Shown here one piece after another: positions 44,119 to 57,700 of a stretch of 64,000 bases of DNA. Numbering within the stretch: the first letter of the stretch is position 1; the number at the start of each line of letters is the position of its first letter. Location of the stretch: contig NC_088306.1 in the NCBI RefSeq assembly GCF_032854445.1, positions 17,579,764 through 17,643,763 on the forward strand, written 5' to 3'. The position numbers and the translations under genes were made by a program. This DNA comes from Liolophura sinensis (taxonomy: Eukaryota; Mollusca; Polyplacophora; Chitonida; Chitonidae). The notes beneath the pieces are model-generated. The model was not told the DNA's origin and did no database searches. It saw only the letters and a list, made by a program, of their open reading frames with translations.

Positions 44119-46934
44119 CGATTGCAATATTTTTTGGCCCATGGTTCCGCAATTTCAGTACACCCGACTTGCCATGATTGATAAAATTATTTTGATGAGC
44201 GATACGGAGATATTTCTGTGGATTACAACAGCATTTTGACTCGGGGGTAGATTTATAGCCCTTTACCTACAGGAGTAGGCCCTATTCTTTTCAATCCCCA
44301 ACAGAATTTGGCGTGTGCAGTTGTTTCAGAGTGGATTTAATGGTCCACTTCATCCTCAAAGTGCCTTGAGAAACTGGAGAAACCAAATATGAAAAAAAAA
44401 AGCGAAATATTCTTCCAGGGCTAATCTGTACAAAGACATACGATATATGGTAAAATGGTGTTGTTGTTGTTGTTCACTCTCTACCGTGTGGGTCGCTGTT
44501 ATGCATGCAATTTTCTCAATGCTCGCTCGGATTACAAATTCGCAGTCAACATCTATAACAGACGTACAAATTTGTGTTAACCTATATCTAGGTCAATGCA
44601 CCTCTTGTTGTTCACAAATCAGTTCTGGAAAAAGAAGTCAAGTACCGGTAGACAGCGAACCAATTTGGAAACGAAAGCGAAAGTACATCAGCATATGTTC
44701 ATGTAGTAATAGGCCTATCGTCGATACTACGAAGATTACTCAGATATCCTGCCTGTGAACGGAATTTCTGGACTCCCTAACATACCAACCTCCTTCGTCC
44801 GATCTTTTAAACCGGTCAAGTAGCTGTAACAGGCAGTATTCATCCGTCCACATCCTGTTGTACTGTGTCAGACGAGTCCACTACATAAATTAGGGGTGAG
44901 GCGAATAACGGAACAAATCGGCCTCCACATACAAATACCGATATATCACTGTACGTTTCCATTGTACGTGGGTATAAATGTACTTTATTTAAAACATAAG
45001 AAGTATCCGGTATCTCAGCCACCCATATCAAAGGCACCCATGTCGGCCTGTCTCTACTACCTCTCGTTTGTACAGTACAATCTACAGTTACCCTAGGAGT
45101 GAAAAAAAAACACAAACAAAAAAAAAACAAAAAAGAAACACACTACACAGGGACAAAGGAAAGCTTGCATGGGGGTTAATTATCAGCACGGGGCTATGTT
45201 TGTACATAAACATAATCCCATAGAGCTAGGGTAACAATACATCCATGCCAATATCGTCCTTTCTTGATGACAACTTCCTAGAATTCATGATTTCACAAGT
45301 AGGCCTACCCACACTCCATGTGCTTGTTTCTATTACCGGTACATCTCATGTGCATCCTACACATTATGACGCTGACTTGAACATCAGCTGGTTTACCAGG
45401 TTTAACTTTAATCTAATTAAATGTTCACTTTTGTACTTAGCCCAAAAATAGCAATTGCATGTATTTGTAGGCTATATTAACTATGAACTATTCATCTGCT
45501 TCTTTTATACTCTGACTGCATTGGCCGCTGAACATGGCTAAAATGTTAATTAAATATAAAATAAATAAAAATAAATAAAAAATCTTCACACACTGAAAAT
45601 AATTTTCTTCATCTGGGACAGTGGTTTGAATTTGGCATGTGGATTTGGCTCTGTAGTTCTATGTCCAAGTCCGGATGTGTTTTCATCCACTACAGCTCCT
45701 GATGACAGAGAGGAGGGGGTCATCAGGAGCTTTGATGGAGGAAAACCAAATAAAGAGGGCAGTAAATGCTTGAAGAAAATCCCTAGTTTTTTAAGGAATA
45801 TTACTGGCTTCCTTCTGATTTAGTATTTAAGCTATTATCATGTTAATGATTGCTTTCAACATGTCGCTTTCAGCATAACTTTTGTGACATCTTCATAGTG
45901 TCTCCTTACTGTGGTTCAAATGCTGCATCACTGAAAAACCATGCTGGAGACACCAAATCTGACACGACACCAAGGTCTATAGGTCTGAATTTAGTAACGG
46001 GAATTCATACGTCACTACGAATGTGACGCAAGCATCTCAAGACGCACTTGGGGATGTGATGGTTTAATAAAACTGTCATGGCCAGAATTTGAACCCATGT
46101 GCCTTTAATTCACACATTAATATATATGTAAATTGGCTGGTGTTTCATCTATACAGCTATTTCTGTAAGTCATGATTTAATGTACACACTGACAAAAACT
46201 ACAAATTAAATAATTAAATCAACAATAATACTCATTTCTAGATTTACAGCATTTTATTTTCATGCATCATACATGTATATTTAGATATACAGCACTCTTA
46301 TTCAGTTCTTGTATATCTATACAATCTCAGTACGATCACATACATGTATATCAGTCAGGTCACCAGACAATTGTTCCTCCTTTAACAGAAGATTGGTGAT
46401 ACATTTAGAACTTACCTTTTAAATTTACATGTAAATATCTAAAAGGATTCAGAATCAACACTGATTGGCTGACAGTGGCGATGGGAGATACTTGGTTAAA
46501 CCCTCTAAAATTCGTCACACTTCAATTCACAGGGAACAAATCTGCAGTACCTAAATAGCTAAGAAAGTAGCCAATCAGCATCAATTTTGCTTCCTTTTAA
46601 GGTAAAAACATGTTTTTTCACATGATATGAGTTTACATGTACATGCAGGTATTATTCCGTGATTTCTTTCAAACTGTTGCTATCATTCCTTGAATTTCTC
46701 ATCACATAGGAAAGCAATTTATCCAAACATTCAGCATATGGAGACAAAAACTCAACTTCTATATCTTCACCAAATTTATATTATACATAATAAGGTAAAT
46801 TGCACTAAGTCTTTCATAAAAAGAATTATTTCTTGGGTTAAAAAGTTTTATTTATCAGTGCACAAGCGTGACTGATTGTACATTATAGGCATGTCATCAG
46901 CTGGGGTCATCAGTTATGAGGGATGTGGTAAAAA
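44119..46934. other. Intergenic, no gene recognised
   Basis: Between the Ig-TIR start and GRTP1 end. Several short open frames (for example 44447-44758) have no recognisable domain. It contains A-rich runs near 45100 and 45550 and one possible old SINE. Confidence 0.6.
45860..46115 (-). mobile_element. Degenerate SINE-like region with B box
   Basis: On minus a good B box (GGGTTCAAATTCTGG) is followed by GTGACAT/GGAGACAC words seen in the second SINE family. No A box was found. Confidence 0.4.
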
Positions 46935-47343
46935 ATTAAAGGCAAAGAAAACACTAAAATGTAGTATATATCAGACGCATCTGGCCACTAAACGCTGTCC
47001 AGGAAAAATATTTGATTTATTTTTATAGAATGTTTACAACTGCACGAAATAGTTTTAAATCATCAGACTCTATGATGAACTGTAGTCTAAAGCATGCATT
47101 CATATATCTATATGTATATGCATTCTGAAGAATTAAATCTAGCAGTCTGCATGTGTTAAGTGGCAAAAACATGATGTCATGTCACTAGTCTCGGTATGGT
47201 CAGAAAAGCCCACTGCAGAGTCCAAGTTTTAAATGCATTTAACTGGGGTCCAAAAAATTTCCCCCAAAATGTGAACTTTGTGTTTTCTGGGCAGTCTTTC
47301 ATCTGGCACATACTTTACTTTAGTGTTTTCTTTGTCTTAAATA
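46935..47343. mobile_element. ~410-bp MITE with long inverted ends
   Basis: Left TTAAAGGCAAAGAAAACACT + AAAATGTAGTATAT; the right end in reverse reads TTAAGACAAAGAAAACACTA + AAGTAAAGTATGT. TTAA is present at both tips. Shares interior words with 56150-56680 (AACGCTGTCCA/AACACTGTCCA, TTGATTTATTTTTATAGA). Confidence 0.72.
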
Positions 47344-47384
47344 TCTGAACAAAATGTGGAGTCAGCCCTTGACACTGTATTTTT

Positions 47385-48285
47385 GACAGTGTCACTGGCC
47401 AGGCTGGGATTTTAGCAGTGACATTGGTCAGACTAGGATTTTAACAGTGTCATTGGTCAGGCTAGGATTTTAAGTGTCATTGGTCAGGCTAGGACTTTAA
47501 CAGTATCACTGGTCAGGCTAGGACTTCAACAGTGTCAATGGTCTGGCTAGGATTAACAGTGTCACTGATCAGGCTAGGATTTTAACACTGGCAATGATCA
47601 GGCTAGGATTAACAGTGACATTGGTCAGACTAGGGTTTTAACAGTGGCAATGGTCGGGCTAGGATTAACAGTGTCATTGGTCAGGCTAGGACTTTAGCAG
47701 TGACATTGGTCATGCTAGGATTTAAACAGTGTCATTGGTCATGCTAGGATTTTAACATTGTCATTGGTCAGGCCAGGATTTTATCAGTGTCAATGGTCAG
47801 GCTAGGATTTTAACAGTGTCATTCATCAGGCAAAGATTAACAGTGTCATTGGTCATGTTAGGACTTTAACAGTGTCAATGATCACGCTAGGATTAACTGT
47901 TTCATTGGTCAGGCTAGGGTTTTAAGTGATATTGGTCAGGCTAGGATTTTGACAGTGTCATTGGCCATGCTAAGACTTTAACAGTGTCATTGGTCAGGCT
48001 AGGACTTTAGCAGTGACAATGGTCAGTCTAGGATTTTAACAGTGTCATTGTTCAAGCTAGGATTTTAACAGTGTCATCGGTCAGGCTAGGACTTTAACAA
48101 TGTCATTGTTCTGGCTAGGACTTTAGCAGTGACATTGGTCAGGCTAGGATTATATCAGTGTCATTGTTCTGGCTAGGACTTTAGCAGTGACACTGGTAAG
48201 GCTAGGACTTTAGCAGTGACATTGGTCATACTAGGATTTTAACAGTGTCATTGGTCAGGCTAGATTTTTAACATTTGTCTTCTGA
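47385..48285 (+). repeat. 29-bp minisatellite (intergenic)
   Basis: About 31 units of TTGGTCAGGCTAGGATTTTA + ACAGTGTCA with indels. Confidence 0.92.
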
Positions 48286-48289
48286 CAAG

Positions 48290-50446
48290 GCCCTAAACAG
48301 CGAGTGAGAAAATCTTTTCCATCAAAATCGGCTGGATTTTTTTTTCAAACCTGATTCCCATAGGTAAAATGATTAGTTTTGGCCAACTTTATTTAAAATC
48401 AGCTGAAATCATCTGAAATTTCTCCGGCTTGAATAATTTACCTGTAAACTTGTCATCACTTTTAATAGTTGTGTTGATTAAAGGCTCTGTAAGCAAGTGT
48501 GGAAATTTCTCAATAATAGGTGGCATAAACTACATAAGCCAATACAACGCTAAATTTGCGCCCCATCCCACCCCACCCCCCACCACCTGAGCCCAAATTT
48601 GCTCCAAAAAGCCAAATGCATTTTTTTACAACATAAATAAAAGGTCCTAATATATTACTTGTGATGCTACAACTTACCTTTCTCCAGTATATCACACTAG
48701 ATTCCAAATTAACCTTAAAACACCTATCTAAGATGAACAGAACTGTCAGAATCAATGAGCCAAAATGAGTAACTTGGTCACAGCTATCAGTCCAAATGTA
48801 ACTGATAGTCATGTATGAGAATATTAGACAGACTGAATTTCATGGTGGATACATCTTAATATTATGAAGTTGATGCTCATATGTACGCAAAAAACTATTT
48901 CCACTTTACAGTCGAGGAATCATAAATCTTTAGATCGTCTGAATATACCAGTGCGCTGGAATGGTGTTATCAACACAAAATATATGTATACATGAAAATC
49001 AGACGGCACAATAAAACTACAATAACTTCCAAATAACAACAATGGTTAATACTGCTATTCTTAAGCATCTGCAATTATTGCACAATTGCCTTGCAAATTT
49101 AAAATCAAAATTTATAACAAACTACATGTAATCAACCAAATTCATAATTTGTTCACAATTTGAGACGGATTATTTCTTAACCTGGTTATCCATGTGGGTA
49201 TACCAAACTGCTGTGATATCAGCCCGGTTTATAGTGTACCCCAGTAACGAATATAAATATAGCTAAACACAAATGAAGTAAATGAACACAAATGGAAGTA
49301 TGCTGTCATACACTAAACATATCTTCATGTGTATAAACAAACTACATAACTGCTATTTAATCACAATACAAAAAAAAGGCAAATACACTAACGTAGTCAC
49401 ATACGAGGAATTCATGTTGAGATACATGAAGTTCTAAAACAGTTTTTCTCTGACACCTAATCCCAAACTTAATGTCGGGTTATTTGGAATTGACTTTGAG
49501 ATCAGAACCCATTGTCAGCTGAGAAGTTTCAATTATAGAATTGTTGAGTTATAAAACATGATATTACAAGCTCAAAAGGAAAATCGGTAATCGTAAATAT
49601 AAAAACACATTAGTGGAGTGAGGCACTGATGGCTACAGAGAAAGTCTGCATTAAGCAGCAAAATGTTATGAAAAAGCACCCACTGACATAGTATTAATAA
49701 ACACCTCTATGACTTGAGGATAGTCTTGGAAGCCTGTAATTATATGTACACCATATCGGAGTTAAAGAGCTACAGTATTTGACTCCAAAATTCACCCCCC
49801 CCCCCCTCAAAATTGTGTTTTCAGAGGTAAATAAAGGACATAAAATGTTATTTTCGGCACTAAAATTTACTCTCAAAAGTTTTGCAAACTGAGTAAATTA
49901 ATCATGGACAAAAGCTAAGATTAAATACAGTACTCGTATTCAGAATTATTAACATTGGAAATGTTCAAAGTACGTGTATACATTTGTCAACCCTAGAGAG
50001 CAAACACCCCAAATTTACATACCGTTACTGAACTTTGCTACCAGTTGCTGTTTTTGTATTCTGTAGTGATATGCACTATACAGACACAATGATAAGTCAA
50101 AAATACTGTGTGAGAGGCATATAGAATCCACACTGATTGGCTGAGAGTGAAGACTGGACATCAATGCTTAAAGGTATCCATGTAGTTTCATGTAGGTCAC
50201 ATTTGAGTGGGTTGAATATGTGCGCACCGATTAAATTTACATTATCTAAAATTTAGCCAAACCTACAGGATATAATTAGGATCTCCTTTTGAGATCCAGG
50301 AAGTCTGAATACAGTTAAAACTGACACAAGTTCTTTGCTTTCAGAATTGACCTTGATATCAGCATTTCTACATCTAACTCTATCAGAATATGAAACACTG
50401 TTAGAATGTATTATTTTTGGAGTCCTCATTGTATCATATAACTTGG
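48290..50446. other. Intergenic, no gene recognised
   Basis: AT-rich with C runs near 48550 and 49790. Part may be 3' UTR of the GRTP1-like gene, but nothing in the sequence fixes this. Confidence 0.55.
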
Positions 50447-50640
50447 ATTTATTTATTTATTTATTTATTTACTTGATTGGTGTTTTATGCCGTACTCAAG
50501 AATATTTCACTTATACATGTAATGGCAGCCAGCATTATGGTGGGTGGACACCGGGCAGAGCCGAGGGTAAATACAACCATCCGCAGGTAGCTGGCAGACC
50601 TTCCCACATACAGCTGGAGAGGAAGCCAGCATGAGCTGAC
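50447..50640 (-). mobile_element. SINE family 1, head-truncated
   Basis: TTTATTTATTTATTTATTTA tail, GTACTCAAGAATATTTCACT, body to GAAGCCAGCATGAGCTG; the tRNA-like head is missing. Confidence 0.85.
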
Positions 50641-50873
50641 ACAAGCAATATTGCAGGCAATAAGCATTGATTCTCCTTTCCACAATATCCCTATGGAAGG
50701 GAAAATGGTCTTTCAATGAAAAATTTGAGATCACAACCTAGAAATCACACCCAACAGTCAAGTGATTACTGAGCTATAGTTTTTGATAGCGAAAACAAAA
50801 CGGGTTAGAGGATCTTTGTGGTCTGTAGGACATACTACAGGTCTGTATGAAATACTTCAGGTTTGCAAATGTG

Positions 50874-51022
50874 ATTGAAACAACTGATATGTCAACAAAT
50901 GTATAATGTTCAATAAATCTTGCAGTTTACACACTGGAAACAGTGCTATTGAAACAACTGATATGTCAACAAATGTATAATGTTCAATAAATGTTGCAGT
51001 TTACACAATGGAAACAGTGCTG
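50874..51022 (+). repeat. Recent 73-bp tandem doublet
   Basis: ATTGAAACAACTGATATGTC through TGGAAACAGTGCT occurs twice head to tail with two substitutions. Confidence 0.93.
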
Positions 51023-51647
51023 ATAAATAAGGTATTGTACATGGAAACAACTCTGGTAAATTATGCTCATGGGACCGCGAGTAATAAGTATGTATAACTG
51101 TGGAAATTAGCTTTCTCCATTATCTGTAAATTTTCTTAAAACCAGCTTTGAATGAGCATAAGGTCATATCCTGGTTAACAATTCTGTAGATAGATAATGA
51201 ATGTATCAAAGGAAAGCAAACTGCATTGTAGATGTACCTATCTGAGTGATGTGGACTGGTGGATATGTGGACTGGTGGATATGTGGACAAAGTCATTATA
51301 AAGTAATAGTGTTGGATAACATCTCAATGAATGGAATTGAAACAAAAATACTGGATATGGATCATATTTCTAGATAAACATGTATAATAATAACAATTCT
51401 ATGTCTAAATAATTTATTAAATTGAAAAGAAAACAACAACAGGAAAAATAAAATAAAAATTTAAAAAAAAAAAAAACCTCAGCCAGAGAAAAAAAAAAAA
51501 TAATAAAAGGACTCACGGGACCAATGTTTGAGCACAGTGATAAGCATGCGTATTCTTATGTTGCTATTATAAACCCGGGTGGTGACTAGAGCATTTGTAA
51601 AACTTTGCCAGGCAATAAATTCTCACAGTTGTGTTCCCAGTTTATTC

Positions 51648-51740
51648 TCACTTTGCTTGACCTTTGACTTTTTCGAGACATTCTTTCCTGAAGCTGTCAA
51701 TACGACTCTGTGGAAATGACCCTGGTATCTGAAAAATTTT
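51648..51740 (-). CDS. GRTP1: GRTP1-like terminal exon
   Basis: The acceptor is TTGTTCCAG. It encodes KIFQIPGSFPQSRIDSFRKE and CLEKVKGQAK, then TGA. An AATAAA hexamer lies two bases after the stop (51646-51641 on the minus strand), but that would make an unusually short 3' UTR, so a later signal may be used. Confidence 0.88.
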   Translation of the reverse strand, partial: KIFQIPGSFPQSRIDSFRKECLEKVKGQAK

Positions 51741-54700
51741 CTGGAACAAAAAAAAAAGGGAAAATTTACCTTCATAGAGTTGAAATAACACTGACAAGCC
51801 ATGACTTATTCACCACATATAAACTTTTTAAATGACTGAATTACTTCGCGCCCCATGAGGATCACAAAACTATCTTAGACTTATGTCAGAATTTGTCTTA
51901 ACTTTAAAACAGTTTATTGGACTAAAATCATGACACACCTAAAGGATGTTTATTTCAATACTAAGTTTTGAAATAAACTTACTACAAATTAAGACTACAA
52001 ATTAAGACTAACTTACGTCTAAGACAGCTTTTTTATCCTGGGAACTGGAGGACAACATCAACCTCTTTAATTAAGAGCTCATTAAAAACAATAAGAATAT
52101 GATTTTTATTCCATTTAAGTCAAATTCCATTTGATCAAAAATCTTTTCTTCGTGGTGAATAAATTGATCTTAATTTATCGGTTCATTTCATACCATATTC
52201 AAGAATATTTCATGTTGATCTGTTTAACTGGGGTTTTAAGCCGTACTCAAGAATATTTCACTTATACGACGGAGGCTAGCATTATGGTGGGCATGGTGGG
52301 AGGAAAACAGGCAGAACCCATGACCATCTGCAGGTTGCTGACAGACCTTCTCACCTGCGGCTGGAGAGGAAGCCAGCATGGACTCCACTTGAACTCACAG
52401 CAACCACAGTGGCGAGAGGCTGCGGGGTCACTGTGCACAGTAATCACCTCAGCCACGGAGGCCACCTATTTCACTCTTAGGATGGTCTGACAACTGTCTT
52501 ATGGCTGGTGGGTGGTTTGTGGGAGTGAAGCCTGCAGAACTTGTAACATACATCACACAGCCTAGCAATCTCCGCAGTGAAACCAGCCTGATTCAAACAC
52601 ATGATTCTTAAAGAAAACAGTGTCGACCGGGCTTTTCCATCATTCATGCTGATCAGTATGTACTTATCTACACTTGGTCAATTACTACATGCTTCGGTCA
52701 TCATGACCAGCAGTCATTAGGGGTGTGCATGTGTACTGTGGCTTCTTGTGGAAGGGTGGATCCACGCTGCCATTGAAGAAGACACTATGAGGGCATGGCC
52801 ACCCTATGCTGACACCGGGACTATCAGTCCTGTTTCCTCACTCCAGCATTTCATTGCTGATCACCAAGCAAGGCAACAACGAGGATCAGTTTGTATACAG
52901 ACCTGCATAAATGTGTGGCAATGGAGAGTCGCAGGATCGGTCACAATCTCCTTGAACAGGTCCATGAGTTCAGAGAAGTTTTTGGAGGCCAGGATTCTCT
53001 CTTTGTTCAACATGATCAGCGCCACTGCCACACGGAATAAGATTTTTGATCCCTCAAAAAACAAGCAATCCCAGATCCTGAGTACTGTCTGAAATCAGAG
53101 ATAGACACCCTGTGTTGACAGTGCTTGTTTTTATGTCATACTTTGAAACAATTTTTCAGTCACATCACGATGAGGAATCATTACATGTGTGTATGTATAC
53201 TGTGGCAGGGCCAGTCCATGACACCACTAAAGTATCATGTCGAAGACACCAGATAAGACACCCCATCCAGTCACAATATACTGGCACTGGGCTAACCAGT
53301 TCTCTTTCCAGGCTCTAACCTATTAAAAACTTCTTTCAACAGGAGAGTTAAAACATCTCAGTGTGGAGGTATAACTAACCTCAGAAGACAGGTAAAAGAG
53401 ATGAAAATGACATCAGTGGGAGGCAAACCAGAGCTTAGAAAAGAGGTAAAGGTGACCTCAGCAGGGAGGTAAACTAACCTAAGAAGGCAGGTAAAGAAAT
53501 GAAAATGACCTCAGCGGGAGGCAAACCAGAGCTTAGTAGAGGTAAAGGTGACCTCATTAGGGAGGTAAAACTGACCTCAGAAGGCAGGTAAAAGAGATGA
53601 AAATGGCCTCAGTGGGCAGCAAACCAGAGCTCAGTAGAGAGGTAAAGTTGACCTCAGTAGGAAGGTAAAACCTAAGAAGGCAGGTAAAAGAGATGAAAAT
53701 GACTTCAGTGGGAGGCAAACCAGAGCTCAGTAGAGAGGTAAAGGTGACCTCAGTAGGGAGGTAAAACTGACCTCAGAAGACAGGTAAAAAAGATGAAAAT
53801 GACTTCATTGGGAGGCAAACCAGAGCCCAGAAGAGAGGTAAAGGTGACCTCAGTGGGGAGGTAAAACTGACCTCAGAAGACAGGTAAAAGAGATGAAAAT
53901 GACTTCAGTGGGAGGCAAACCAGAGCTCAGAAGAGAGGTAGTGACCTCAGTGGGGAGGTAAAATTCACTTTAGTGGGAAGATAAAACAGATCTTAATCGG
54001 CGCATGTAGGTAAAATGTATGTCACTCTGGAGGTAAAACTGACCTTGATAGGGAGGTAAATCTGACCTTAGTGGGAAGGTAAAACTGACCTCAGTGGGAA
54101 GATAAAACCGACCTCCACAGGGCAGTAAATCTGACCTCAGTGGAAAGGTAAAACCGATCACAACGGGTGGGTAAAATGTATGTCACTCTGGAAGTAAATC
54201 AGGCCTCAGAGGGGAGGTAAAACTGACCTTAATAGGGAGGTAAATCTGACCTTAGTGGGAAGGTAAAACTGACCTCAGTGGGAAGATAAAACTGACCTCC
54301 ACAGGGTAGTAAATCTGACCTCAGTGGAAAGGTAAAAACGATCACAATGGGTGGGTAAAATTTATGCCATTATGGAGGTAAATCAGGCCTCAGAGGGGAG
54401 GTAAAACCAGCCTCAGTAGGAAGGAAAAATGTACCTCAGTGGGGAGGTAAATCTGATCTCAGTGGGGAGGTAAACCTGGCCTCAGTAGGAAGGAAAAATG
54501 TGCCTCAGTGGGGAGGTAAATCTGACCTCAGTGTGGAGGTAAACCTGGCCTCAGTGGGGAGGTAAACCTGGCCTCAGTAAGAAAGTAAAACTGACTTCAC
54601 TGGGGAGATAAAATATAGCATCAACAGGGAGGTAAAACTTACCTCAGTAGGGAGCACATCGGCGTACAGGCAAATGAACCACTTCATGCCGACCAGCGTC

Positions 54701-57700
54701 CAGGACACACCCTGTGATTCCATATGAGCATATACGGCTGGCACCTTCCACCTGGGGATATACGAAACGTACAGTGTATTTATTTTATATTTCACTGTTC
54801 TTTAAGGCCATATTCATATTTTACTTTACATGTGCAATGGCTGTCAGTTTTAAGTGAGGAGGAAAACCACCAACCATTGGCAAGTTAATGATGAGCACTT
54901 CCACATGTGAGATACACATACTGATATGCACATATCTGATCTCCAAAGAAAATTAGACTGCGTCAATGCCCAAGTGAGTTTCATCAAGCACTAACTGACA
55001 CGAAGACTCCATAAACAATAAGAGCAAAGGATTCCACAAAATCCCAGTCCAAAGCCAGGTTTGAACCTGTACCTAGTGCGTGCAAGCAACTGAAAGTCAA
55101 CCACCTTAATTACTTGAACATAAATCATTCAATAGGTGTTCATGTAAACCATATGATTTAATTAGTGCGTTACACCTTGTTACTTTTCTGCCACAAAAAT
55201 ACTGGACTAAAATGGCAGAGGTAGAAAGGTAGATGGGTGGATGATTCAGATAGAGCCCAGAGGACACCAGGACACCACAATGGTACGTTAATAGTGATGT
55301 ACAAAATATTGTATGCCAAATGTACGATAAAAAATGTACGCCGCTTTGTGAAAGTGGTCCCTTAACCCTTGGACAGGTACATATACACCTCACAAATCTA
55401 AAGGCTGCAGCCAAACCACTCAGAATAGGGGAGTTTCAAGTTTGAACTTCTTTTATGCTAAAGGTAAAAAAAGTCCTACTGTACATGTAGCATTTGACCT
55501 ACCAAATATGTCAGGCTACTTTTCATTATATTTACTTAACTTGGGCATCTGAAGAAAGTTTAACAAAATTTATTCAGAACAGACAAACAATGAAGAAAAG
55601 TGAGGATGTGAACGTTTGTGGACTTAAAAAGCTTACAAGACAGTGAGATTGCTAAATTAATCAACAAAAGTTGCTTAACACTTCTGACAAGTCACACTGT
55701 ATATATTGGGGCTTTTTTATCTCTAAAGGTAAATGATTTAAACTCGAAACTTCCCTCTTGTAAGAAAGCGTATGACTTCAGTGGTCAAGTGCTCAAGACC
55801 AATACATCAGCGTAAATGCTATAAACACTGTACTCAAGAATAATTCACTTATGCGATGGCAGTCAGTTTAATGGATGGAGGAAACAACTCAAGAATTGGT
55901 CTTGAAAGGGTTTATCATCTCTGAACTACATGGTATATATACACATTACACAGTAACATTTCGCCTCACCAAACTGTACATTTTTTCAAATTCTATCTAG
56001 AGTTCTGTTAATCTTAGAAAAGTAATTTGAGTTTTGTTGAGAAGGTGAAAAAAACAATATCCTTACGGAAACATGGAAGTTTCAGCACCAAAAGTGACAC
56101 TGTAAGATTTATTTGCCTCTAAAATGCACATTTTAGGGGTGAAATTTTAGGTTATTCTGAAGGCACAGAAAACCCAAAAACAAAGTATTTGTCAGATGAA
56201 ATACCATTAAACACTGTCCAAGAAAATAGTTTGATTTATATTTTTAGAGTTTTTCTAACCAACTAAAATGCATTTAAAACATAGGATTCTATGGTGGTCT
56301 GTTGAGACCCAGAGGGTATCAGTGATGTCACATCAGTATTTTTGGCCTGGAATAGTTCATTTCAAGGTCCATTTGTTGAGAATAGTTTGTTTCAAGGTAA
56401 ATTTGTTGAATGCCTTCATATCTCTAAATGAAGATGAATTTCCAATGATGAAATATATCAATCTATGTGTATCAAGTGACAAAAAGCTGAAGTATCACAT
56501 CAACAGCCCCCAATGTGGTCAGAAAAGGCTACAGTAGAATCAAAAGTTTTAAATGCATTTTACTAGTTCAAAAAATATTCTAAAAAAAAATAAATCAAAC
56601 TATTTTCCTTGGCAATATTTAATGCTCTTTCATCTGTCATGTACTTCGTACCACTGTATTCTTTGCCTTTAATATCGTATACTAGCCTCCCTTGGTACGG
56701 ACTTACTTGACTAGCTTCCCCAAAACTTCCTGCTCTGCCTGTAACACCAGCATATCAGGGGCGTAGTAATCTGAAACATTTTAAGTATTTATTTGTTTAT
56801 TTATTACTGGTGTGTAAGGCCATACCAAAAAATATACCTTCTAAGCGTGGAGGAAACTGGGCAAGCATTCATAGTACAGGGCAATCAATGTAGTGTGACA
56901 TGTATCTCCAAATATAATTAACAATAATTAATTGTTGAAGTTTCTAAATAATATATAAAATGATTTTCAATGATTTTATATAATGGCAAACATGTAGTCT
57001 CTGATTAAACTTGACATCACCATCACAAACATGACGAATTACAAGTCTGTTACAAAAGCTCTAGTGCTGTGATGTTCACGGCATTTCCCAGAATCTTTCA
57101 TGCACTTTACCTTTGACAGATTTTTGTTTTTCATACACACTCACCAGGTAAGATATTATTAATAAGGGTATCCATGAGCCAGAAAACTTTCTCATCATCC
57201 CGGACTATAAGTAACAACATACCCGTGATGAAATTCAAACCCTGCAGGAAAAAGAGAGACAGAAAGACAGTTTTATTAGTATAACCCTAGATATCACTTT
57301 TATTATTACATTTTGATTTATTTATTTATTTGATTGGTGTTTTACTCTGTACTCAAGAATATTTCACTTATACGACGGCGGCCAGCATTACAGTGGGAGA
57401 AAACTGGGCACAGCCCGGGGAAACCCACGACCATCTGCAGGTTGCTGGTAAACCTTCTCACGTACAGCCGGAGAGGAAGCCAGCATGAGCTGGACTTGAA
57501 CTCACAGCGACCGCATTGGTGAGAGACTCCTGGGCTTGCTAGCGTGCTAACCGACTGAGCCACGGAGGCCTTATTACATTTTGCTACTTCACACCCAGAT
57601 GCCATGACATCAAAACGGAAACATTTTGTTTCAGTTTCAGTTTGGGCTCAGCTGGATGACGTCATAGTACAAGTTTAGTCAACTTTTTACACTCTTATGT

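Noticed and set aside
44447-44758. 103-codon open frame starting MVKWCCCCCS
   Set aside because: No domain, no splice or expression signal; composition driven by a TTG repeat at its start.
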